From NCBI GenBank assembly GCA_025352665.1, contig JANXSM010000035.1, positions 62,001 through 126,000 on the forward strand: DNA of 64,000 nt, given 5' to 3'. Source of the stretch: Rhodospirillales bacterium. GTDB taxonomy: Bacteria; Pseudomonadota; Alphaproteobacteria; Acetobacterales; Acetobacteraceae. The notes beneath the pieces were generated by a model. That model saw only the letters and a program-made list of their open reading frames with translations. It made no database searches and was not told the origin of the DNA. Below, piece by piece: positions 41,114 through 52,484 of this stretch; positions within the stretch are counted from its first letter, which is position 1; the number at the start of each line of letters is the position of its first letter. The position numbers and the translations under genes were made by a program.

Positions 41114-41905
41114 TCAGCGCCCGGTGAAGTGCGGACTCCGCTTTTCCATGAAGGCCTTGCGGCCTTCCTTATAGTCTGCGCTGTCGAAACAGGCAGCGAC
41201 CTCGGCATTGACCCGAGCCGGATCCGGCTCGGCCTTCAGCACCTCGGCCACCACCTGCTTGGCGGTCCTGATCGACAACGGCGCATTGTCGGCGATGGTG
41301 CGGGCGATGCCCACCACAACGTCCGATAGTTCCTCGTCCGTGGTGACCTGGTTGACCAAGCCGATGCGCTCAGCCTCCCGCGCGTCGATGCGCGTACCGG
41401 TGTAGAGCATCATCTTGGCGTGGGCCGGGCCGACCAGATCGACCAGTTTGCGGGTCATGTCGAAACCATAGGCGATACCGAGCTTGGCTGCGGGAATGCC
41501 GAACTCGCTGTCCACGGCAGCGATCCGGATATCGGCCTGCATGGCGATCCCGAGGCCACCACCGAGGCAGAAGCCGCGAATGCGGGCGATCACCGGCTTG
41601 GGGAAAGTGGCGAGCTTGGCGCGTCCGGCGCTGGTCAGCCGGTCGTATTCAATCTGGGCGTTGGCGTCCGCCCGCTGCTGGTCGAACTGGCTGATATCGG
41701 CACCGCTGACAAAGGCCTTGTGGCCCGCCCCGGTCAGCACGACGACCCGCACACTGTCATCCTGCTCGAAGGTGTCGAGGATCTGGGTCAGCCCGTCCCA
41801 CATCGCAACCGACATGGCGTTGCGCTTTTCCGGCTGGTTGAAGGTGATCAGGCCCACCCCCTGCTCGACTTCGGCGAGCATCTTGCCGTCTGCGTATTTC
41901 GTCAT
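41114..41905 (-). CDS. Enoyl-CoA hydratase/isomerase family protein (crotonase)
   Basis: A 263-residue crotonase. The oxyanion hole is formed by KAFVSGADISQF near residue 62 and by RGFCLGGGLGIAMQADIRIA near residue 109. EFGIPAAKLGIAYG carries the position of the first catalytic glutamate and is altered compared with hydratases, so the reaction may be isomerisation or another crotonase chemistry. It is coupled by a four-base overlap to the upstream CoA-transferase, suggesting degradation of a specific acyl-CoA. Confidence 0.9.
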   Translation of the reverse strand: MTKYADGKMLAEVEQGVGLITFNQPEKRNAMSVAMWDGLTQILDTFEQDDSVRVVVLTGAGHKAFVSGADISQFDQQRADANAQIEYDRLTSAGRAKLATFPKPVIARIRGFCLGGGLGIAMQADIRIAAVDSEFGIPAAKLGIAYGFDMTRKLVDLVGPAHAKMMLYTGTRIDAREAERIGLVNQVTTDEELSDVVVGIARTIADNAPLSIRTAKQVVAEVLKAEPDPARVNAEVAACFDSADYKEGRKAFMEKRSPHFTGR

Positions 41906-43077
41906 GTGATAATTCCTCGGCCGCGAAGTTCGGCAATCTGTTCGGGGGTGTAGCCCAGCGAGGCCATGACGGCATCCGTGTCCTGACCGGCCGCAGGTGT
42001 CGGGGTGCGGATGGTCTTGGGCACACCGGATAAATTAAGCGCGGAGGCGATCATTCCGAGTTCGCCGAGCTTGGGGTGCACCACGGTCGTGGCGATGCCG
42101 AGATGCTTGACCTGCGGATCGGCGAACACACGGTCGATGCTGTAGATCGGCCCGCAGGGAATGCCGGCTTCCTCGAACAACTCGATCCAATGCGCGGACG
42201 GCTTGTGGCGGGTGACCTCGGCGATGGCGGCGTTGATGGCGACGCGGTCGTCGCTGCGCCCCTTCATGGTCGCCCATTCCGGTTTGGTCGCCCATTCCGG
42301 ATGGCCGATGGTTTCGGCAAACCGTGTGAACAGCCGAGCCGAGGAGGCGGCGATGTTGATGTGGCCGTCGCTTGAGGGAAACACACCGGTGGGAATCCCG
42401 GTGGGATGGTCGTTGCCGGCCTGCTGGGCCACTTCGCCCTTTTGCAGCCAACGCGATGCCTGGAAATCGAGCATAAAAATCTGGCATTCGAGCAGGGACG
42501 TGTGGACCCAACGGCCGACGCCCGTGGTCACGCGCTCGAACAGCGCCACCATGATGCCGAAGGCGAGCAGGTTTCCGGCGGTCAGGTCCGCAATCGGAAT
42601 GCCCACGCGCATCGGCCCGCGGCCTGGCTCGCCGGTGATCGACATCAGACCGCCCATGCCCTGTGCGATCTGGTCGACGCCGGCGCGCTTGCCGTAGGGG
42701 CCATCCTGCCCGAAGCCGCTGATGCTGCCATAGACGATGCGCGGGTTGACCGCCTTCACGTCGTCGTAGGCGATGTGCAGGCGGTGCTTCACGCTGGCCC
42801 GCATGTTCTCGACGATGACATCGGCGGTGGCCGCCAGCTTCATGAAGGCTGCGTGACCCTCGGGAGATTTCAGGTCGAGGTTGACGGTTTTCTTGTTGCG
42901 ATGAAGGTTCTGGAAGTCGAACCCGTCACGGGCACCGCCGATATCCTCGCCGGCCGAGGCGGGCGGCTCGATACGGATGACGTTGGCCCCCCAATCGGCG
43001 AGGTGGCGCACGCAGGTAGGGCCGGCGCGGGCCAGGGTGAGGTCCAGCACCGTGAGCGATGACAGGGGAAGCGTCAT
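41902..43077 (-). CDS. CaiB/BaiF family (type III) CoA-transferase
   Basis: A 391-residue CoA-transferase moving CoA between organic acids through an aspartyl-CoA intermediate. LTLARAGPTCVRHLADWGANVIRIEPP is the family start (residues ~14-40), and NLHRNKKTVNLDLKSPEG and IVYGSISGFGQDGPYGKRAGVD follow with the conserved regions. ATG 43077 has a GGAAGA-type site; in-frame ATGs at 43110 and 43116 are possible. The acceptor acid is unknown. First gene of a two-gene operon with the crotonase. Confidence 0.9.
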   Translation of the reverse strand: MTLPLSSLTVLDLTLARAGPTCVRHLADWGANVIRIEPPASAGEDIGGARDGFDFQNLHRNKKTVNLDLKSPEGHAAFMKLAATADVIVENMRASVKHRLHIAYDDVKAVNPRIVYGSISGFGQDGPYGKRAGVDQIAQGMGGLMSITGEPGRGPMRVGIPIADLTAGNLLAFGIMVALFERVTTGVGRWVHTSLLECQIFMLDFQASRWLQKGEVAQQAGNDHPTGIPTGVFPSSDGHINIAASSARLFTRFAETIGHPEWATKPEWATMKGRSDDRVAINAAIAEVTRHKPSAHWIELFEEAGIPCGPIYSIDRVFADPQVKHLGIATTVVHPKLGELGMIASALNLSGVPKTIRTPTPAAGQDTDAVMASLGYTPEQIAELRGRGIIT

Positions 43078-43372
43078 GCGGATCGTTTCTTCCGGAGTTT
43101 CGGTCGGCATGTTCATCCGGATCGCGGCCGGGCTCAATCCCCTGTCGCGTGGTCATGTCTGCATCTGTGCCGCGGGTGCGATCGCGGGGTCGCACGGCGG
43201 AGGCCTCCGGGGCGATGCAACCGAGCCCATCCCTTAGGATGGCGCTTCGGCCAATGCGGCGTGGCGGGCTGATGCGCCGAACACAGCGGGATATCGCAGT
43301 CGCGGATCTGGTCGCAGACGTCATGGTAGCTCTGAGGCGCCAGTTCGGACAGGATATCGAACGGGTATCGTC

Positions 43373-44032
43373 ATGCCCCGCTTCGAACGCGACGACGGCC
43401 CCGTCGCCAGCCCAAGGGAGCGCCTCGTGGATGATGTCGATCTGGCTCTCGTGCTGCTGTTCGATGCGTCGGCCAGCGTGACCTTCGAAAGCTTTGGGCT
43501 GATCGCCGACGGCACGGCAGCGGCCCTACGCGATCCGGACGTGTCGGCCGGTCTGTTGGGCGGGCCCCGTGGAGCGAGTTTGATGGCACTGATGCTGTTC
43601 TCGGCCGAGCCGGGCCAGGAGCTGATGGTGGAATGGACCCGCATCGCGACACCCGCGGCTTTGGAGGCATTCGCCGAACTCGTGCAGAACGTGGCACGGG
43701 CAGTGCCTGCGGGCACCACGGCGATCGGTGCTGCGCTGATCGCCTGCGAGACGCTGCTGCATCTGGCGCCGGCGAAGGCCACCCGCCAGGTGGTCGACAT
43801 CGCCGGCGACGGTCGCAACAACGCGGGGCCGGAAAGTGGCCCAGTGCGCGACCGGCTGGTGGATGCCGGCGTGGTCATCAACGGGCTTTGCATTCTGCAC
43901 GAAGAGCCGGATCTGGTGGAAAGCTACAGACGCGAGGTGATCGGCGGTCTCGGCTCGTTTGCGCTGCAATGCGCCGATTACACTGGCTTCGCTGTCGCCA
44001 TGCGTCAAAAACTGCGCCAGGAGATCGCCTGA
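43373..44032 (+). CDS. DUF1194 family (von Willebrand A-like) protein
   Basis: A 219-residue protein. VDLALVLLFDASASVTFESF carries a DxSxS metal site near residue 31, and DIAGDGRNNAG and GLCILHEEPDL match DUF1194, a vWA-like family. Many members are exported, but no signal peptide is visible at this start; the ~295-bp gap upstream contains no better start. It ends where the opposing membrane-protein gene ends. Function unknown; metal-dependent protein binding is likely. Confidence 0.8.
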   Translation: MPRFERDDGPVASPRERLVDDVDLALVLLFDASASVTFESFGLIADGTAAALRDPDVSAGLLGGPRGASLMALMLFSAEPGQELMVEWTRIATPAALEAFAELVQNVARAVPAGTTAIGAALIACETLLHLAPAKATRQVVDIAGDGRNNAGPESGPVRDRLVDAGVVINGLCILHEEPDLVESYRREVIGGLGSFALQCADYTGFAVAMRQKLRQEIA

Positions 44033-46141
44033 TCAGCGCAGCAGCGCGACGCCGCCGAGCTTCAGGCTTGCCCGCGAGACCGGCGCCGTAAGCCCCCGCC
44101 GCGCCGGATCGACGGGACGGACGACATCCAGTGCCAGCCAGGCGACGCCATTGACCAGGGCTGACGCGGGTAGCGGGACCGTGACGCTGGTAGCGGTGAG
44201 GTCTGGCAGGTCGATCATCGCGACCGGCTCGCCGTTCAGCGAGATCCAGAGGCGGCGCGGGTCGCCGGCGGCGAATGCAATTCCGGTCAGGTCGAGCCTG
44301 ATGGCGTGATCGCCGGGTGCTGCAAGGCGCAGCCGCAAGGAGGTGCGGGGGCCTTCCGACCAGATCATCCCCTGCCCGTCCGTCTTCCAACCGAACCCCA
44401 GAAACGGCTGCGGGTCGGTTGATCCCAGTTGCAGCCGGGCGACGCTGTCGGGGCCGGGGAGCGGATATGGCTGCCCTGCGAGAGCGCCGGTCTGGTCGCT
44501 GCAGAACAGCACATCGCCTTGCTTGGCGCAGGTTGCGTTGCCAAATACGCCGAGTCCCAGGCCGGTCCAGGTTGCAGGATCGGTGAAGCTGCGCAGTTCG
44601 TGCGGATGCAGCGGGGATTCCAAGCCTTCCGAGAGAAATTTCTCGCAGTTGAACCATTTCGGCTGACGGCCGAGACCGACATCGCCCAGCGCCATGCCGG
44701 CGCGCACGCCCTTCAGCAATAGGGGAGAGCTGACCACGATGCCGTGCGGATCCGTGGCGCAGCCGGGCGCCGGGGCAACGCTGAGGACGTTCGCCCCGCC
44801 CGGCAATGCCGGCAAAGTGAGGATTTCGCTGTGACCTTCGAAGATGTTCCGCGCATCGCGCAAAAAGGGCGCGGTGTCGAGGACCTGGAGCACCAGGGCT
44901 ATGGCCAGCACCGGCCAGGCGATGATGGCCGGACGGCGCGCGGCGGAGGCGACGCCCACCAGCATCAACGCGGCCGCGACCGGCCAGATGGCGCGGCCGT
45001 TGGCGCGGAATACGCCAAAAATATCCTCCCACGGCTTCAGGCCGAGGTTCAGCACGAGTGTTTTGCCGACATAGACCTGGCTGCCGAGCGCCAGGACGAA
45101 CAGGCCGATCATCACCACGAGCATGCCGCGATAGGGCGCCGATCGCCGCCAGGGCCGGGTCGTCAGCCACAGGGCCACCAGCAGCAGCACGCCGGCGCCA
45201 AGATAGGCGAAGCCTTCGTACTGGCCGCCGGTGCCATCCTGCATCGCAAGCTCCGGTCCGAACAGGCCGGAATGCACGGGCATCACCAGCGACAGCACGT
45301 TCATGGAGTATTTGGCAAAACCCTTGTCGCCACCGCCGAGTGCCCCGGAGGCGATGGTGAGCACCACCACCGGCAGTACGATCGCAAGCCCGGTTCGCCG
45401 CCACAGTCGCCAGTCTGGCCGGCGCGTGCGGATCAGGCCATGCATGGCGGGCGCTGCCAACATCGCAGCGCACAGCATGTAGATGTAGGGATGCGTCAGC
45501 ACGGCTGTGAGCAGCACCAGAAATGCCATTACCCAGTCGCGATCGCGGCTGCGCTGCATCAGGCGCAGCCCCAGCCCAAAGGCCAGGATGAACAGGAAGT
45601 GGCCGAGCAGGTTCATGTGCATCAGCCGCGCCAGCAGCGCCGGCGACATCACGCCGAGTGCTGCCGCTACGAGGCAGGGGATCACGCGGTGTTCACCCAG
45701 GCCGTACATGGCATAGACGCAGGCTGGCGGCAGCAGGACCCAGCAGAAGGCGTACCAGACGCCCATCAGGTTGATCGGGTGGCTGCCGGTGATGCGAACG
45801 ATCGCCTTGGCGACCAACGAGAACAGCGGATTGAGATCGCCCATCGAGGCGGCCGCACCATGTGGCCAGAACAGCTGGGTGGTCCAAAGCGGTGGCCACT
45901 GCCAGGCATCGTTCTGGAACGCCAAATGCATCGAGAGTGATTGTGCGTTATCGCCCATCACCACGTCCCAGTACGGACCGAAACCGGCGATTGTTGCAAG
46001 CGGCATCAGCCAAAACAGAGCGGCGAACCCCAGCGCGAACGCCCCGAGCCAGGTCAGCCAATCCTTGGAATTCAGCACATGCCGCCCTTCGTGTTTCGCC
46101 GAAGACCCGGCACGCCAGACGCGTATCAGACCTGAAGCCAT
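44033..46141 (-). CDS. Large DUF6311-like membrane protein
   Basis: A 702-residue protein. About eleven membrane segments fill residues ~30-440, including a WDVVMGDNAQSLSMHLAFQND first loop. A periplasmic C-terminal part of ~260 residues looks beta-rich and may bind glycans. The pattern matches DUF6311, a GT-C-like family linked to cell-surface polysaccharide. ATG 46141 overlaps the GNAT gene by 16 bases; a GTG at 46078 with a GAAGGGCGG site is a good alternative start that would remove 21 polar residues. Donor and acceptor unknown. Confidence 0.72.
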   Translation of the reverse strand: MASGLIRVWRAGSSAKHEGRHVLNSKDWLTWLGAFALGFAALFWLMPLATIAGFGPYWDVVMGDNAQSLSMHLAFQNDAWQWPPLWTTQLFWPHGAAASMGDLNPLFSLVAKAIVRITGSHPINLMGVWYAFCWVLLPPACVYAMYGLGEHRVIPCLVAAALGVMSPALLARLMHMNLLGHFLFILAFGLGLRLMQRSRDRDWVMAFLVLLTAVLTHPYIYMLCAAMLAAPAMHGLIRTRRPDWRLWRRTGLAIVLPVVVLTIASGALGGGDKGFAKYSMNVLSLVMPVHSGLFGPELAMQDGTGGQYEGFAYLGAGVLLLVALWLTTRPWRRSAPYRGMLVVMIGLFVLALGSQVYVGKTLVLNLGLKPWEDIFGVFRANGRAIWPVAAALMLVGVASAARRPAIIAWPVLAIALVLQVLDTAPFLRDARNIFEGHSEILTLPALPGGANVLSVAPAPGCATDPHGIVVSSPLLLKGVRAGMALGDVGLGRQPKWFNCEKFLSEGLESPLHPHELRSFTDPATWTGLGLGVFGNATCAKQGDVLFCSDQTGALAGQPYPLPGPDSVARLQLGSTDPQPFLGFGWKTDGQGMIWSEGPRTSLRLRLAAPGDHAIRLDLTGIAFAAGDPRRLWISLNGEPVAMIDLPDLTATSVTVPLPASALVNGVAWLALDVVRPVDPARRGLTAPVSRASLKLGGVALLR

Positions 46142-46695
46142 TCCGGAATGACCAGACCGAGGCGAGCCGGCACGTCCCAGATCTCGCGCGCCTCACGCAC
46201 CGGCCGGAAGCCTGCCTTGAGATAGGCGGGCAAGGCGCGGGGATGGTCGGCGGTGCAGGTGTTCACCGTCATCGCCTTGGCGCCCATGGCAAAGCCTGCG
46301 TCGATGGCATGACGCAGGAAGGCAAAGCCAAATCCGGAGCCGACGGTATGTGGCATCAGGCCGAAATAGCTGAGGTTCACCGCCGGCCAATGCGACGTGT
46401 CGAGTTCGTAGAAGCCGCCCTCGACACCATTGACCGACAACACATGGATCGACACCGCGGGATGGCGCAGTAGCATGCCGAGTTCCTTGTCGCTCAACAG
46501 CCGCCGCAGCCACCAGACGTAAGGGCCGCCGACGGTGTCGTACAGCCTGCGATACTGCGCGACCGAGCACCAGGGCAGGCGCTCGACCGCAACGCCTTCC
46601 GGCAGGGCGGGGCCGCGTTCGCCCGGTGCCTGGTCCATGCGCAGGAATGTGACCGTGACACCGACTGCGATGGTTCGCTCCAACGTGGGGCTCAC
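46126..46695 (-). CDS. GNAT family N-acetyltransferase
   Basis: A 189-residue protein with the GNAT core in its second half: SYFGLMPHTVGSGFGFAFLR gives strand 4 and the acetyl-CoA loop, MTVNTCTADHPRALPAYLKA follows, and GFRPVREAREIWDVP closes the fold. Substrate unknown. The start is GTG 46695, six bases after the rpoD stop on the same strand, so it can be read through from the sigma factor operon; it then overlaps the DUF6311-like gene. Confidence 0.85.
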   Translation of the reverse strand: MSPTLERTIAVGVTVTFLRMDQAPGERGPALPEGVAVERLPWCSVAQYRRLYDTVGGPYVWWLRRLLSDKELGMLLRHPAVSIHVLSVNGVEGGFYELDTSHWPAVNLSYFGLMPHTVGSGFGFAFLRHAIDAGFAMGAKAMTVNTCTADHPRALPAYLKAGFRPVREAREIWDVPARLGLVIPEWLQV

Positions 46696-46701
46696 AGCTG
46701 C

Positions 46702-48660
<1,959 letters not shown>

Positions 48661-48725
48661 TCAGCGGGCTCCGGAAATCTGGGTCATCGTGTCTTGGTCA
48701 GCGAAAATCTTAGGCATGGTCAAAA

Positions 48726-50561
48726 CTAAGCATGGTCCTCTGGGCCGTTGTCGTCCCACCCGGTGCGGCCGCGACGCAGAGCGTCACGCGCAGCGCACAG
48801 CGCGATCAGCCGGCGCTGGGCCATTTCGTCAGGCATTGTCTCGAAGGCGCGGCTGGCATTTGCGACTTCATCCTCCAGGCGGTCGGGGTTCATGAGCCCG
48901 AAAAAATGCCACCATCCCGACTCGGCCTCCGCGGGCATCGCATCCGCAGATGCGCAAGCCGGGAGCGGTGTCGGAACCGCCGAAAGGGCCTGTGCGGCTT
49001 GCGCCGCCAAACCGGTTTGCGTGAGGTGGGTGATCAGCGCCTCGGTGTCAAGCGTCGAGCCTGCAGCTCCCCATTGCAAGATAGAATCTCGTAGCTTTTG
49101 GTGATCGGGCGAAAGCTCCAGAAGTCCGAAGGCTTCTTCCACGTCGTGCAGCAGATATGGGTGGCGGAGTAGAATGGCGAGGAGCATGCGCGCGCGCTCG
49201 ACGGAAGCTGTGTGTGCCCCCGGGGTGGGGCGGTGGAAGGCTGGCGGTGGCTTGACCGAACGGAACCCGGAGCGGCCGCCGAACGCACTCGGATTGCGCG
49301 CGGGCTGCGGGCGGCTTTCCTTGAACTGCAGCAAAAACGCCTGAAACATCTCTGAGGAAAGCGACCTGTCAGGTATTAGGTCCGCAGCCGCTTTCAGCTT
49401 CGTTCTCAGGGAGGCCCGCTGTTCTGGAGACGGCCCCACGCCCTCAGCTATCATGCTGAACAGAGCGGTCGATATGGGACGAGCCTCACCCAGGACCTGC
49501 TGAAACGCTCTCGAACCCGAACGCCGCACGAGAGTGTCGGGGTCCTCGTTGGCCGGCAAAGCGACGAGTCTCAGGCTTTGTTCCGCAGTCAGCTTGGGTA
49601 GCGCCAGCTCCACAGCTTTGAGAGCCGCGCGGGCGCCAGCAGCGTCTCCGTCGAAACAAAGAATGGGAACGGGCGACAGTCGCCAAAGCTCATCGAGTTG
49701 TTCTTCGGTCAGCGCCGTGCCGAGCGGGGCGACGGCACCGCCGAAACCTGCCTGGTGCAGGGCGATCACATCCATGTAGCCCTCCACGACCACGACATCG
49801 CAGCCGTTGCGGGTATTTTCCCGCGCAAGATCGAGGGCGAACAGGGTGCGGCGTTTGGAGAACAGCGCGGTTTCAGGACCGTTCACGTATTTCGGCTGGC
49901 CGTCGCCGAGGATGCGGCCGCCGAAGCTGATGACGCGGCCACGCCGGTCGCGGATCGGGAACATGACGCGGTTGAAGAACAGATCGTAGGGCGGGCGCCC
50001 ATCGTCGCTCTCCCGCAGCAGCCCGGCTTCGACCAGCAGCCCCGTGTCGATCTCCTGGCTGGCGAGGCCGCTTGCGAGCTGGCCGCGGACCGGGCCGGTC
50101 CAACCGAGGCCGAATTTCTCGATCGTGGCATCGGTCAGGCCACGATCCCTGAGATAGGCGAGTGCTAAGGCGCCGTCCTGGGTGAACAGGCGGCGCTGGT
50201 AGAGCTGGGCGGCGGCTGCGAGCACGCCGTGCAGGTCGACCCGGCGGCGCTCCTCCTCGACAGCTGCGAGACTCGGGCGGGGCATTTCGAGCCCCGCCTC
50301 GCCGGCCAGCATCTCCACCGCGTCCATGAACCCGAGGCCCTGCGACTGCATGACGAAGCCGACGGCATCGCCGTGTGCGCCGCAGCCGAAGCAGTGGAAG
50401 CCGTCCTCGTAAACATAAAAGGACGGCGACTTCTCGTTGTGAAACGGGCAGCAGCCTTTCGACTGGCGGCCGGAGCGGGCGAGCTTGACCCGCCGGCCGA
50501 TCACCGCAGCCAGTGGGGTGCGGGCGCGCAGTTCGTCGAGGAAGCCGTCCGGGAGCCTCAT
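48726..50561 (-). CDS. dnaG: DNA primase DnaG
   Basis: A 611-residue primase that makes RNA primers at the replication fork. The CHC2 zinc finger is C38, H41, C57 and C60 (CCPFHNEKSPSF and CFGCG). The TOPRIM core has E260 in VVVEGYMDV and the FDGDAAG acidic pair near residue 308. The C-terminal DnaB-interaction region covers about 450-611. ATG 50561 starts next to the yqeY stop, so yqeY-dnaG-rpoD is probably one operon. Confidence 0.98.
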   Translation of the reverse strand: MRLPDGFLDELRARTPLAAVIGRRVKLARSGRQSKGCCPFHNEKSPSFYVYEDGFHCFGCGAHGDAVGFVMQSQGLGFMDAVEMLAGEAGLEMPRPSLAAVEEERRRVDLHGVLAAAAQLYQRRLFTQDGALALAYLRDRGLTDATIEKFGLGWTGPVRGQLASGLASQEIDTGLLVEAGLLRESDDGRPPYDLFFNRVMFPIRDRRGRVISFGGRILGDGQPKYVNGPETALFSKRRTLFALDLARENTRNGCDVVVVEGYMDVIALHQAGFGGAVAPLGTALTEEQLDELWRLSPVPILCFDGDAAGARAALKAVELALPKLTAEQSLRLVALPANEDPDTLVRRSGSRAFQQVLGEARPISTALFSMIAEGVGPSPEQRASLRTKLKAAADLIPDRSLSSEMFQAFLLQFKESRPQPARNPSAFGGRSGFRSVKPPPAFHRPTPGAHTASVERARMLLAILLRHPYLLHDVEEAFGLLELSPDHQKLRDSILQWGAAGSTLDTEALITHLTQTGLAAQAAQALSAVPTPLPACASADAMPAEAESGWWHFFGLMNPDRLEDEVANASRAFETMPDEMAQRRLIALCAARDALRRGRTGWDDNGPEDHA

Positions 50562-50562
50562 G

Positions 50563-51018
50563 TCAGCTGAGCTTGGCCTTCACCAGCGGGTTGACCTTAG
50601 CCATGTCGAGACTGGCCGCGTGTTTCGCCTTCAGGACGGCCATGACCTTGCCCATGTCCTTCATGGTGGCGGCGCCAGTTTCGGCGATCGCATCGGTGAC
50701 GGCTGCTTCGGTTGCGGCATCGTCCATCTGCGCGGGCAGGAATTCCTCGACGACGGCGATTTCGGCCAGTTCCTTGTCGGCGAGGTCCTGCCGCTTGCCC
50801 TGCACGAAGAGCTCCACGCTTTCGCGGCGGGTCTTCACCATGGTCTTGAGCATGGCGATGATCTCGTCGTCCGGCACCGCCGTGACGCCCTTGGGCCGGG
50901 CGGCGATGTCGAAATCCTTCAGCTTGGCGGTGATCATCCGAATCGCTGCGACGCGGGCCGCTTGCTTGGCCAGCATGGCGGTCTTGAGTTCGGCAGTGAA
51001 ACGCTCGCGCAATGTCAT
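50563..51018 (-). CDS. GatB/YqeY domain protein
   Basis: A 151-residue helical protein. RFTAELKTAMLAKQAARVAA, VAAIRMITAKLKDFDI and VVEEFLPAQM are YqeY-family segments; the fold is shared with the tRNA-binding tail of GatB, but the cellular role is unsettled. ATG 51018 gives the standard start. The long open frame upstream is antisense to carA. It is divergent from the HTH-carA gene across the twin palindromes. Confidence 0.9.
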   Translation of the reverse strand: MTLRERFTAELKTAMLAKQAARVAAIRMITAKLKDFDIAARPKGVTAVPDDEIIAMLKTMVKTRRESVELFVQGKRQDLADKELAEIAVVEEFLPAQMDDAATEAAVTDAIAETGAATMKDMGKVMAVLKAKHAASLDMAKVNPLVKAKLS

Positions 51019-51038
51019 GTCAGTCTCCCAGGGCCTCC

Positions 51039-51094
51039 GGGAAGATAATTCCCATTCGCCGCTTCTTTTGTTGTGTTGGGAAAATAATTCCCAT
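51039..51094. promoter_or_regulatory. Two operator-like palindromes between yqeY and carA
   Basis: GGGAAGATAATTCCCAT (51039-51055) and GGGAAAATAATTCCCAT (51078-51094) are direct copies differing at one base. Each is a GGGAA-N5-TTCCC palindrome, and the centres are 39 bases apart. They sit right before the start of the carA gene that carries an N-terminal helix-turn-helix, so they look like binding sites of that domain or of another repressor. Confidence 0.7.
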
Positions 51095-51120
51095 ATTCTT
51101 TGTCCAAGAGGGGCAGATAT

Positions 51121-52473
51121 ATGACAACCGTCGAGAGCATCATAGATCGTATGGGCGGCGCCGAGGTGACGGCCCGTTTGCTGGGCGTTGGCACCGAGGC
51201 GCTGCGCAAGTGGCGACAGGCGCGCGCGATCCCGCCCCGACATTACGCCGCCGTGCTGGCGGCGACCGGCCTTACCCTGCCCGATCTTCCCGGCTTTCAA
51301 CAAACGAGCGCTGCCATGCAAGATCCTGATGCCGCCCCCGTGGGTGCGACCGCCGTTCTCGTGCTCGCCGACGGCAGCCTGTTCTGGGGCCGCGGCTTTG
51401 GCGCCTTCAGCACGGCCGCCGTCGGTGAGGTGTGCTTCAGCACGGGGATGACGGGCTATGAGGAGACGCTGACCGATCCTTCGTTCGCAGGCCAGATCAT
51501 CACCTTTACCTTTCCCCATATCGGCAATGTCGGCACCAACTTCGAAGATCTCGAGGCGGCGCAGATCGCGGCATCCGGCCTGGTGGTGAAGCAGGATGTG
51601 ACCGAGCCGAGCAATTGGCGCAGTACCCAGAGCCTGCAGAAATGGCTGGTGAGCCAGGGCATTCCGGGGATTTCCGGGGTCGACACCCGCGCGCTGACTT
51701 TGCGCATCCGCGACGGGGGGGCGCCCACCGGGGTGCTGTGCTACCCGGACGGTAGCCGCTTCGACATCCCAGCACTGCTGGCGCAGGCCAAGGCGTGGCC
51801 GGGCCTGGAAGGCATGGATCTGGCAAAGCGGGTCAGCTGCACGCAGAGCTACCAATGGGATGAGACCACCTGGTCATGGCCCGGCGGCACCGGCCGGCAG
51901 ACCGCGCCCAAATTCCGGGTGGTCGCGGTCGATTACGGCGCCAAACGCAACATCCTGCGCTCGCTGGCCTCGGCCGGCTGCGCCGTGACGGTGGTGCCGG
52001 CGACGGCCACGGCCGAGGAGATCCTGTCCCATCGCCCCGATGGCGTGTTTCTGTCCAACGGCCCAGGCGATCCGGCGGCCACGGGCGTTTATGCCGTGCC
52101 CGCGATCCAGGGCGTGATGGCGGCGGGCAAGCCGATCTTTGGCATCTGCCTCGGCCACCAGCTGCTCGGCATCGCGCTGGGCGGCCGCACCTTCAAGCTG
52201 GCGCGCGGGCATCGCGGCGCCAACCAGCCGGTGCAGGAGCTGGCCACGGGGAAGGTCGAAATCACCAGCCAGAACCACGGCTTCGCGGTCGACGACGCAT
52301 CCTTGCCAGAAGGCGTGGTGGTCACCCATGTCAGCCTGTTCGACGGTAGCAACGAGGGCCTGGCCTGCGCCGAGAAACGCTGCTTTTCCGTGCAATACCA
52401 CCCCGAGGCGAGCCCGGGCCCGGCCGACAGCCAGCATCTGTTCCAGCGCTTTGTCGCCACCATGGCAGCCTGA
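51121..52473 (+). CDS. carA: Carbamoyl-phosphate synthase small subunit with N-terminal helix-turn-helix extension
   Basis: 450 residues. Residues ~65-450 are normal Car[36 protein letters not shown], and the class I glutaminase domain with its cysteine in [15 protein letters not shown] and histidine in [10 protein letters not shown]. It supplies ammonia from glutamine to CarB for arginine and pyrimidine synthesis. Residues ~1-60 are extra and look like a small Cro/YdaS-type helix-turn-helix ([20 protein letters not shown]). ATG 51121 has an AGAGGGG site; an internal ATG 51316 would give plain CarA but lacks a good site. Either one fusion protein or two products are possible. Confidence 0.92.
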   Translation: MTTVESIIDRMGGAEVTARLLGVGTEALRKWRQARAIPPRHYAAVLAATGLTLPDLPGFQQTSAAMQDPDAAPVGATAVLVLADGSLFWGRGFGAFSTAAVGEVCFSTGMTGYEETLTDPSFAGQIITFTFPHIGNVGTNFEDLEAAQIAASGLVVKQDVTEPSNWRSTQSLQKWLVSQGIPGISGVDTRALTLRIRDGGAPTGVLCYPDGSRFDIPALLAQAKAWPGLEGMDLAKRVSCTQSYQWDETTWSWPGGTGRQTAPKFRVVAVDYGAKRNILRSLASAGCAVTVVPATATAEEILSHRPDGVFLSNGPGDPAATGVYAVPAIQGVMAAGKPIFGICLGHQLLGIALGGRTFKLARGHRGANQPVQELATGKVEITSQNHGFAVDDASLPEGVVVTHVSLFDGSNEGLACAEKRCFSVQYHPEASPGPADSQHLFQRFVATMAA

Positions 52474-52484
52474 GAGGACATTTT

